Assembly (NCBI GenBank): GCA_005787865.1
Contig: SXZN01000264.1
Span: forward strand, 1-14,172
Reading direction: 5' to 3'
Length of the DNA: 14,172 bases
DNA from: Opitutaceae bacterium
GTDB lineage: Bacteria; Verrucomicrobiota; Verrucomicrobiia; Opitutales; Opitutaceae
The position numbers and the translations under genes are program-made. The notes below the pieces were generated by a model. The model worked only from the letters and a program-made list of their open reading frames with translations. It was not told the DNA's origin and did no database searches. Of the stretch, positions 1 through 6,300 are shown in pieces; within the stretch, counting starts at the first letter, position 1, and each line of letters starts with the position of its first letter.

Positions 1-2
1 AA

Positions 3-74
3 ACGGAGGCCATGACGCGAGCCTTACCCCGATGGGCCCATACTGCGCGGACGTTATTGCAGGCTTTGCGCTAA
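3..74 (+). CDS. C-terminal tail of a plus-strand gene (partial), possibly a GT4 glycosyltransferase
   Basis: A reading frame open from the window edge ends at TAA (72-74). Its last 23 codons read TEAMTRALPRWAHTARTLLQALR. The closing pattern W-x2-T-A-x2-L-L-x-A-L resembles the C-terminal helix of many GT4 glycosyltransferases, where a Trp starts the last helix, but 23 residues are too few to assign a family. The frame stops one base before the stop codon of the convergent minus-strand gene at 76, a tight tail-to-tail arrangement typical of two real genes. A GGAGG at 5-9 lies before an in-frame ATG at 12, with a gap of only 2 bases; I take that as chance and the ATG as internal. The start of the gene is outside the window. 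Confidence 0.4.
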   Translation, partial: TEAMTRALPRWAHTARTLLQALR

Positions 75-75
75 C

Positions 76-1275
76 TTACATTTGCTTCACCGCATAGGCC
101 ATGGCGGTGGCAATTTTATCTAAATCTTCCTCGCTATGGAGCGCGGAGACGGCCGTACGGATCAGATCCTTGCCCGGCGGAACTGCGGGTGCGATCGACA
201 TCACGGTAAAAATTCCCTTCTCCAACAGCGCCTGCCAAAAGCGGTAAACGAGTTCCTTTGATCCCAGTACAATCGGCACGGCGGGGGTTTCGCTCTCCCA
301 GGTATCGAGGCCAAGGCCTTTGAGCATCTCGCGGTAGCGCTTGGTGTTTTTCCACAGTTTAGCCAAGTGCTCAGGCTCCGATTGCATGAGCTCAAGTGAG
401 GTGGTCGCGGCCGCCGCTTGGCTGGGAGCGAGCGCGGCGCTGAAGAGGGTTTGTTTGGAATGGCTCCGTAAATATTCGATGAGCTCGCGCGAGCCCGCAA
501 TAAAGCCACCCGTACTAGCGAGCGATTTCGACATTGAGCCGCAAATAATATCGACCTGATCATTGAGTTGAAAGTGATCGACGGTGCCGCGGCCTCGGCG
601 GCCCAGAACGCCGAAACCATGAGCGTCGTCGACCACGAGGAAGGAACCGGACTCCTCGCTGGTGCGGGCGATTTCAGGCAGGCGACAGATGTGTCCTTCC
701 ATGGAATAGACGCCTTCCACGACGATCATTTTTGCCGTCTTCGGCTCAAGCGACTGTAAGATTTGGCGGAGGTCCGCTGGGTTATTGTGGCTGAAGCGTT
801 CGACGGTCGCGGTCGACAAGCGCACGCCGTCCCACAGGCAGGAGTGGATATTCTTATCCGCAAATATGGTGTCACCTTTTTGCGCAAAAGTTGCCACCGC
901 TGAGACGCAGGAAACATATCCGGCTACACTGACATGGCAGGCTTCTCGGCCGAGAAAGGCGGCGAGTCTTTCTTCAAGCTTCGTATGATAAGCCCGCGAG
1001 CCGTTGGAGATGCGCGCCCCGGTGGTGCTTGAGCCCCAAGTCCTGGCTCCTTGCGCGCAGGCTTCGATCACTTTGGGGTGAAAGGAAAGCCCGAGATAAT
1101 CGTTGCTTGAAAGCATGACCATCTCGCGTCCTTGCAACTTTATCTTAGTCCCCTGTTGCGACTCCATGGCATGATAGTAAGGCTTATATTTTAGCCGCAT
1201 CTTCGTCGCGTGGTCGTCTTGCGCGCGGCTGATGATGGCTTTGCTGGTTTTGGAATTGAACAGAGACAGGGCCAT
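76..1275 (-). CDS. alpha-oxoamine synthase family PLP enzyme (serine palmitoyltransferase / BioF / Kbl-like)
   Basis: A 399-residue fold-type I PLP enzyme of the alpha-oxoamine synthase family, which condenses an amino acid with an acyl-CoA or acyl-ACP, releasing CO2, to give an amino-ketone. Family marks run in order: SSNDYLGL (56-63), the small-residue STTGARISNGS stretch (83-93), the PLP-stacking His144 in DKNIH, VVDDAHGFGVLGRRGRG with Asp217 and His219, and the Schiff-base Lys250 in GSMSKSLASTGGF. The S-K-S context around the lysine and the GGF after it are nearer to serine palmitoyltransferase than to the G-K-A of BioF or Kbl, but substrate cannot be fixed from this. Length is usual for the family. 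No biotin or threonine-degradation genes are nearby; the upstream minus-strand neighbours are a GT4 (58 bases away) and a GT-C protein, so a role in a lipid anchor or unusual glycan substituent is inferred. Start is the ATG at 1275; no clear Shine-Dalgarno is visible. Confidence 0.88.
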   Translation of the reverse strand: MALSLFNSKTSKAIISRAQDDHATKMRLKYKPYYHAMESQQGTKIKLQGREMVMLSSNDYLGLSFHPKVIEACAQGARTWGSSTTGARISNGSRAYHTKLEERLAAFLGREACHVSVAGYVSCVSAVATFAQKGDTIFADKNIHSCLWDGVRLSTATVERFSHNNPADLRQILQSLEPKTAKMIVVEGVYSMEGHICRLPEIARTSEESGSFLVVDDAHGFGVLGRRGRGTVDHFQLNDQVDIICGSMSKSLASTGGFIAGSRELIEYLRSHSKQTLFSAALAPSQAAAATTSLELMQSEPEHLAKLWKNTKRYREMLKGLGLDTWESETPAVPIVLGSKELVYRFWQALLEKGIFTVMSIAPAVPPGKDLIRTAVSALHSEEDLDKIATAMAYAVKQM

Positions 1276-1333
1276 GGAAATTGGGTGGGACTAGACGTCA
1301 GTTGATGCTTCTAAGCAACCGCAAAGCCTTGGC

Positions 1334-2512
1334 TCAAGCGCGCCGCGGCAGGGCGCGCAGCCACGTCGTGAATGCGGTGGCGTACTCTGGCCACGTTTTC
1401 AAGTGGCGGCTGCGGGCCTGAGCTGCGAGTTGCGCAACTTCGGTTGGGTTTTTAATCAATCGGCCTAAAGTTGCGGCGAGATTGTTGGCATCGACTGAAG
1501 CCAGGGTGAGACAGCCCCCACCGTGGGCGGATTCGCCGAGAGCCCCGCGGCTCGAGCAGACGCAGGGTTTACCGTAGTGGAGGCTTTCCAGTACGGGCAT
1601 GCCAAAACCCTCAATCAGTGACGGGTAGACGGTGAAGCTGCATTGCTGGTAGGCCGCGTGGAGAGTGGCGTCGGGTACTGATCCTGCAAAGAGGAGCGGG
1701 CGGCCCGCTTGCTGGAGGGCATGAATTCGGGCTAGAGCTGGGCCGGCCGTGTCAGCTCGGGGCATTCCGATCAGCTGCAACTCGAAAGCGAGGCCTTCGA
1801 GCCAGAGCGCTTCGCAAGCTTCGAGTAAGGCGAGGTGGTTTTTGCGGCCTTCGATCGTGCAGACGCAGAGCAATCGGGGCAGGGTCGGGGATGGGTTCGC
1901 TTCGTTAGCTGAGAGGAGCGTGGGCCGATCGACGCCGAGGGGGATGGCGTGGACCGGAGGCGGTTGATCGATCCCCAGCCAGCGCCAATAGTCGCGTAGG
2001 CTAGTTGCAGAATCTTCTGAGATGGCGACGACCCCATCAAATAAAAGCAACTCGCGCAGATAGGCGGGGAAGCGGGCGACGGTTGCCGGCGGCGTAAGCT
2101 CAGGAAATTTTAAAGCAATCGCATCGTAGAAAATGGCGACGCGCGGGCCGGCAACCGCGGATAACAAACCGGGCAATTGCGCTCCTACTTTAGCCGAGAA
2201 TAATTCTGGGCAAATGAGTCCTTGGGCGGCGGGTAGCAAAGGTTTAGCTCCGAGCCATCGCTGGGTGGCACCAGCTATTTTCTGGGTAAGCGTCCACTTG
2301 GCCCCGCGGGAGCGGCCCGTGCCACCACTGCGATCGAGGAGAATGGACGTTTCCTTCGGGGCGAGGGCTCGCCAGCCAATGAGGTGGGGATCGTAGCAGA
2401 TGGGCGTCACCGCTCCTTGCGATTGCAGTTCGGCAAACAGGGTGCGGCACACGCGTTGAATACCCGTCTGCGCGGAAGTGTGGCTGGTATGGGTGGCGTC
2501 AAAAAGGAGCAT
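1334..2512 (-). CDS. GT4-family glycosyltransferase (GT-B fold)
   Basis: A 392-residue cytoplasmic glycosyltransferase of the GT4 group, transferring a sugar from a nucleotide-sugar to a growing glycan with retention. The N-terminal acceptor domain begins MLLFDATHTS with TGIQRV (17-22), an N-terminal pattern seen in GT4 enzymes of O-antigen loci. The C-terminal donor domain starts near 'TIEGRKNH' (219-226) and carries the E-x7-E nucleotide-sugar motif in EGFGMPVLESL (Glu301 and Glu309). I chose the ATG at 2512: it starts right at the conserved first beta strand and lies 5 bases after the stop of the upstream gene. The longer frame to 2572 would add 20 residues of poor character that overlap that gene. 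The close spacing indicates one transcript with the GT-C protein upstream and the PLP enzyme downstream. Donor and acceptor are not predictable. Confidence 0.88.
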   Translation of the reverse strand: MLLFDATHTSHTSAQTGIQRVCRTLFAELQSQGAVTPICYDPHLIGWRALAPKETSILLDRSGGTGRSRGAKWTLTQKIAGATQRWLGAKPLLPAAQGLICPELFSAKVGAQLPGLLSAVAGPRVAIFYDAIALKFPELTPPATVARFPAYLRELLLFDGVVAISEDSATSLRDYWRWLGIDQPPPVHAIPLGVDRPTLLSANEANPSPTLPRLLCVCTIEGRKNHLALLEACEALWLEGLAFELQLIGMPRADTAGPALARIHALQQAGRPLLFAGSVPDATLHAAYQQCSFTVYPSLIEGFGMPVLESLHYGKPCVCSSRGALGESAHGGGCLTLASVDANNLAATLGRLIKNPTEVAQLAAQARSRHLKTWPEYATAFTTWLRALPRRA

Positions 2513-2517
2513 ACGAT

Positions 2518-4011
2518 TTAGGGCTGACGTTCCCAAAAGGTTACCTGACCAACGGTGCTGAGTTTGGTCCAATGACCGCCAATTTTTCTTAAGGCTTCCG
2601 CTGACTCAAAGGGGAAGAGGGCGGCATAGATCGGTCGCTGTTGCGCGGCGAGGGTGGCGAGGAGTGCGCTGGACCGATCCTGATCCCAGCGGATCAGCAG
2701 GAAATCGTTATAATAGAAAAAAGCGCCGCTGACTTGCATGCAAAAAATGGCGGCCTTAGCCGGCAGGTGGGTTTGGGCCCAACGGGCGGAATCTGGATAA
2801 GTACGTTCGCGTTGCTCCAGCGCCATCACATCCAAGCGCTGGATTGCGCTGATCTGCCATGCGGCCGAGATTGCCAGCAGGGCTGCTGCAGCCATGGCGG
2901 TTGTTTTAGGAGTGAGCCGAAGAGTCTGTTCGGTTGCGGCGAGGGCACTAAGGGCTGCTAGAATTAAGGCGGGGAAGGCCGGTAAAATAAAACGCAGATA
3001 CCACCAGGTCTCGCCGGCGCAGAAGTAAAAGCCATAAAAGCCCGCCAGGGTGACAAACCATATCGCGAGCATTTTGTAGCCACGCCGCCGGGCGGTGGGG
3101 AGGAACGGCGCGGCCAAGGCTACGATAATGAGTGGCGAAAATAAAACAGGGATCCAGCTAGCGAATTGGAGCAGATTGGGTGCGAAATAGTCTCGGCTAA
3201 AGGCGGACCACACTTCGCCATACCCGGTAATCAGCGGAGAGCCATAAGCTTTCCAATTGTAGAAAGCAAAGAGAGCCGCGCCGGGTAGGCCGCCCGCGCC
3301 CACCGCTAGGTAAGCTCGCCACTGGAAGCCCAGAGCGATCAACCCGGGAAACACCAGCAGGGCACTCGTGGGGCGCACAAGTACGGCTAGGCTGAGAGCG
3401 GCACCGCAGGCGAGTCCCCAGCGCCAGTCATCGCGCACGCGCAGAGCGCTGGATAATACAGCGAGGGACCAAGCCAAGGCGAGCAGGTCGCTCATCGGTT
3501 GTAGCGCAGAGAAAATAAAAACGGGGCACAGCCAGAGCCAAAGCACCCCAGTAGCCGACCAAAGGGGCGATAAGCCGAGTTGCCGCGCGAGGGTCCAAAG
3601 CAAGCCTCCACTGGCTAGAACGGTCAGTAAATTAACCGCCATAACGGCATAATTCCAATCCACGATTTTTGCGGCCGCAATGAGATGCAGGGGCAGGCCG
3701 ATCGGGTAGGTGGGGACGAGGCGATCGCCCGTGGGGTGCAGGCGGAGGCCTAAAGGTTGGAAGGCCATTGTCCCAAACGCCACGGAGGAGTGTTCCGGCA
3801 GGCTGCGGACCGGCGCAAAAAATTCACCCTGAGCTAGTAGGCGAGCGCTCGTGAGATAGCCTGATGAGTCGGAACCCCCGGCATGAGGCGACATGTGAAT
3901 GGCGAGGAACCCAAGATAGGCCACGAGCCCGAGAAGGATTATGCTCATCCATCCACGACGCAGGTGAGAGGGTCGCTGAGCGGGAATCAAGGTGGGCGAG
4001 GCGGGAGGCAT
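2518..4011 (-). CDS. GT-C-type membrane glycosyltransferase (ArnT/GT39/GT83-like)
   Basis: A 497-residue polytopic membrane protein with the plan of GT-C enzymes, which use polyprenyl-phosphate-linked sugars on the outer face of the cytoplasmic membrane. After a basic N-terminus (PSHLRRG) the first membrane helix (about 22-40) is followed by a loop with GGSDSSGYL (45-53); Asp48 sits where these enzymes carry the catalytic acid. Further on are PTYPIGLPL (about 100-108), a position where family members have a proline-rich re-entrant motif, a chain of further helices, VRPTSALLVFP (about 212-222), and YNWKAYGSP (about 251-259), like the N-x-x-x-(F/Y)-G-x-P pattern common in this group. A soluble tail of about 90 residues ends the protein. 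It is the first gene of the minus-strand block and shares the short divergent region with the plus-strand GT-C gene. The start ATG at 4011 is the first before the basic stretch. No exact family or substrate is recognised. Confidence 0.75.
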   Translation of the reverse strand: MPPASPTLIPAQRPSHLRRGWMSIILLGLVAYLGFLAIHMSPHAGGSDSSGYLTSARLLAQGEFFAPVRSLPEHSSVAFGTMAFQPLGLRLHPTGDRLVPTYPIGLPLHLIAAAKIVDWNYAVMAVNLLTVLASGGLLWTLARQLGLSPLWSATGVLWLWLCPVFIFSALQPMSDLLALAWSLAVLSSALRVRDDWRWGLACGAALSLAVLVRPTSALLVFPGLIALGFQWRAYLAVGAGGLPGAALFAFYNWKAYGSPLITGYGEVWSAFSRDYFAPNLLQFASWIPVLFSPLIIVALAAPFLPTARRRGYKMLAIWFVTLAGFYGFYFCAGETWWYLRFILPAFPALILAALSALAATEQTLRLTPKTTAMAAAALLAISAAWQISAIQRLDVMALEQRERTYPDSARWAQTHLPAKAAIFCMQVSGAFFYYNDFLLIRWDQDRSSALLATLAAQQRPIYAALFPFESAEALRKIGGHWTKLSTVGQVTFWERQP

Positions 4012-4104
4012 TATTTAGCGTTGTCGGGCGCATAAGCCTGCCATTATTTGCAACGATGGCTCAAACTAAAAACCTCCGCCGTGGCGGGCATTCCCGTGGA
4101 TGCC
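4012..4104. promoter_or_regulatory. divergent intergenic region, likely promoters for both gene blocks
   Basis: These 93 bases lie between the starts of two divergent genes (minus-strand ATG at 4011, plus-strand ATG at 4105), so promoters for both blocks should be here or just inside the genes. An inverted repeat, CCGCC-GT-GGCGG (4076-4087), lies 17 bases before the chosen plus-strand start and could be a short operator-like palindrome. AT-richer sequence (about 4043-4075) surrounds it. I do not see a convincing -35/-10 pair on either strand. Confidence 0.4.
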
Positions 4105-5730
4105 ATGATTGAACCGCGCGTGAGTAATTCTTTAAAGACTTCCGCTGAGCCCTCCATGAACCGGCCAGTCGTGATAGGCTACTTAGGAGTGGTCGCGATA
4201 TTTATTGGGATTTTCTGCCAATTTTACCTCCCGGGCAAAGGATTTACTTACCTTATTAATTTTGGGAGCAGAAATGAGGAAGCCAGTCTCAGCAAACTCC
4301 GGAAGCTGGAATATTATGTGGATCGGCACTCTGACGGCTATGATGCGCAATATTACGCGCAGATTGCCATGGATCCCTCGTTGCGGAATACGCAGTTGCC
4401 GCGAGCGGTCGATGATTTGCCTTACCGGGCGCGACGCATTCTTTTGCCGGCGACCGCTTGGGTGTTGGGGCTCGGTCAATCCGCATGGATCTTACAGGCC
4501 TTCGCCTTACAGAATGCTCTTTGCTGGTTATTGCTCGCTTGGATTTCGCTGCGTTGGTTTCCGCCGACGGGCTGGTCTCATTTTATTCGCTGGGCGGGGG
4601 TGATGTTTTCGTTGGGCTTATGTGCCAGCGTGCGGAATGCGCTTTTAGATGGTCCCAGTTTGCTGCTGATCGCGCTCGGGGTTTTGTTGGTGGAAAAAAA
4701 TCGGCCTTGGTTGGCCACAATCATATTTGCTCTGAGTGGTTTGGGCAAAGAGACCAATCTTCTGGGGTCGTCCGCCTTATTGCCGGCGAAGTCACTCGGG
4801 TGGAAGGGGTGGGGCGCGGTGATTTTGCGGGGTAGTCTGACCGCGGCTCCACTATTATTATGGGTCGCCTATCTGTATGTGCACTTTGGTCCCGTGTTGG
4901 CGGTGGGGTCGCGTAATTTTACCCTACCCTTCTCGGCCTATGTCCACAAGTGGCAGGAGACGCTCGCTGTTTTGCCGGGGGCTAGCCTGCAGCATCTTCA
5001 TCCGGTGGCTAATCTCAGCATGTTGATCGCAGTTGCCGCGCAATTTATCTATCTGATACTGCGGCCGCAGTGGCACCAGGCGTGGTGGCGGGTGGGCGCA
5101 ACTTTTGCCGTGCTTCTCATGTTTTTGGGCGATGCCGTTTGGGAGGGGGAACCGAGTGCGGCCTCACGGGTGTTACTCCCCATGCAATTTGCTTTTAATG
5201 TGCTCGTGCCGTCGGGTCGCTGGTGGGTGCCGGTGTTGCTGCTCGGCAATCTCACATTGCTTACCGGCCACATCACGTTGGATCCCATCCCTAATGAGGG
5301 GTACGAATTTAAGGGCTCATCGGCCTTACGAAGAAATTCGGCAGGTCAAAGGGCCACTATCGATTTTCCGAAAAAATGGCATGCGCTTGAGCATGAAGGG
5401 CAGCACTACTGGATGTGGTCTCCGGGCGATAATGAATTTTCGATCCATAATCCCCATCCGCAATCCCTCCGTGTGCAGCTGGCCTTTAATATCACAGTAG
5501 TAGGGGCTCGTCGGGTGGCATTAAGTCTGAATGGTACTGAAATCTGGCACGCCAGCTTGGCCGACGAAAAAACTGCCTCGGTTAATGTACTCAATCTTGT
5601 GCTCGCGGCCGGCGGGAATCAGTTTGAGCTTATCACGGATTCCCCTGGCCTGATTACGGGTCAAGATACTCGCATGCTTGCTTATAATCTTGGTAATCTG
5701 GAGGTGCATTTAATGGGCACCGCGCCGTGA
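4105..5730 (+). CDS. GT-C-like polytopic membrane protein with C-terminal W-x3-E-x6-W domain
   Basis: A 541-residue membrane protein in two parts. After the first helix (about 21-42) comes a long outer loop holding RHSDGYDAQYYAQIAMDP (74-91), a DGYD-x-Q-(Y/F)-Y signature of a GT-C-like group in which an Asp of the first loop is the likely catalytic acid. About eight to ten more hydrophobic helices follow to about residue 390. The tail (about 424-537) is a soluble, beta-rich domain with W425-x3-E429-x6-W436-M-W, N449, and an ending D521-x-R-x-L; the same domain recurs in the next two proteins. I infer transfer of a lipid-linked sugar, with the tail outside the membrane. The TTG at 4048 is possible but unlikely; ATG 4105 has a weak GTGGA 4 bases upstream, and ATG 4156, just before the first helix, is a real alternative. 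The stop overlaps the next gene's GTG start. Function is not known for certain. Confidence 0.72.
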   Translation: MIEPRVSNSLKTSAEPSMNRPVVIGYLGVVAIFIGIFCQFYLPGKGFTYLINFGSRNEEASLSKLRKLEYYVDRHSDGYDAQYYAQIAMDPSLRNTQLPRAVDDLPYRARRILLPATAWVLGLGQSAWILQAFALQNALCWLLLAWISLRWFPPTGWSHFIRWAGVMFSLGLCASVRNALLDGPSLLLIALGVLLVEKNRPWLATIIFALSGLGKETNLLGSSALLPAKSLGWKGWGAVILRGSLTAAPLLLWVAYLYVHFGPVLAVGSRNFTLPFSAYVHKWQETLAVLPGASLQHLHPVANLSMLIAVAAQFIYLILRPQWHQAWWRVGATFAVLLMFLGDAVWEGEPSAASRVLLPMQFAFNVLVPSGRWWVPVLLLGNLTLLTGHITLDPIPNEGYEFKGSSALRRNSAGQRATIDFPKKWHALEHEGQHYWMWSPGDNEFSIHNPHPQSLRVQLAFNITVVGARRVALSLNGTEIWHASLADEKTASVNVLNLVLAAGGNQFELITDSPGLITGQDTRMLAYNLGNLEVHLMGTAP

Positions 5731-6215
5731 CTCACCGATCAAGGCTGGGGTCTTTGAGAATGGGGAACAGCGTCTCAGGGCAATTTTTTCCCCTTCATCT
5801 AACCTGCGCGGGCCCAGCGGTCGCGGTGCAATTGCGGTTTGCTCGTGGCTGGGGAGACGCTGAACAAACCCGTCGGCACAAGTGGCGCGGGGCTACGGCG
5901 CAACATGCCACGATGATCATAACCAATTCCGGCGAGCAACCGCTGGAAGTGCGGCTGGCTTTCATGGCGAGAAGTTTGGCTCCGCGGAACCTCAAGATCA
6001 GCGCGGGTGGTCGCTCGCTTGGGGCTTCGAACTGGCTGCGCTGGCCTCGCCAAATTACGCCGGCCCCCTTTCTCGCGCCACCGGGAGATACCACCATTCA
6101 ACTCGATACGACGGGAGAGCCCACGTCGCCCGGCTTTGAGCACGACCACCGTCGGCTAACTTTCTTGGTTGAAGATCTGCAAGTGATTTTATCTTTGCCC
6201 AAGGCTAACCCCTAA
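5727..6215 (+). CDS. small stand-alone protein of the W-x3-E-x6-W domain family
   Basis: A 162-residue soluble-looking protein made almost wholly of the domain that ends both large neighbours. Counting from the GTG, it has W42-x3-E46-x6-W53, N67 in MIITN, then PLEVRLAF (72-79), close to SLRVQLAF at the matching place in the preceding protein. It ends with D140-x-R-x-L-x3-V-x2-L. Strong beta propensity suggests a carbohydrate-binding or partner-binding sandwich, by inference. The GTG start lies in GTGA with the stop of the upstream gene, so translation is probably coupled; ATG at 5760 is an alternative that keeps the whole domain. I see no signal peptide or membrane helix, which is odd if its fused relatives display the domain outside the membrane. 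It may be a subunit that pairs with a GT-C protein, or a relic of a third one; intact length, coupling and conserved signature favour a working gene. Confidence 0.65.
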   Translation: MTHRSRLGSLRMGNSVSGQFFPLHLTCAGPAVAVQLRFARGWGDAEQTRRHKWRGATAQHATMIITNSGEQPLEVRLAFMARSLAPRNLKISAGGRSLGASNWLRWPRQITPAPFLAPPGDTTIQLDTTGEPTSPGFEHDHRRLTFLVEDLQVILSLPKANP

Positions 6216-6261
6216 GGAGCACCTTTCAGCTTAGCAGGATTGGGCGGTGCTTTTTCCTTTT
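6214..6261 (+). terminator. possible terminator or attenuator hairpin between two plus-strand genes
   Basis: AGCACC (6218-6223) pairs exactly with GGTGCT (6246-6251). With two G-U pairs and two A-U pairs the stem grows to ten pairs (6214-6223 with 6246-6255). The right arm runs into TTTTTCCTTTT. The 22-base loop is long for an intrinsic terminator, so it may be weak or act only in part. It lies just after the stop codon at 6215 and before the ATG at 6301, where it could lower expression of the large downstream GT-C gene relative to the two genes upstream. Confidence 0.35.
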
Positions 6262-6300
6262 ACGCGTGGCCTAAACCCGTACTGACTTTGGGTACAGGCT

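Noticed and set aside
1..13. ATG on the minus strand at 13 as the start of a further gene of the minus-strand block
   Set aside because: Only four codons are visible. The plus-strand frame through the same bases ends neatly one base from the convergent stop, which fits better.
5795..6149. Two 100-116-codon minus-strand frames opposite the small domain protein
   Set aside because: They are antisense to a frame whose protein aligns with its two neighbours; their translations are Arg/Ala/Pro-rich, as expected for shadows.
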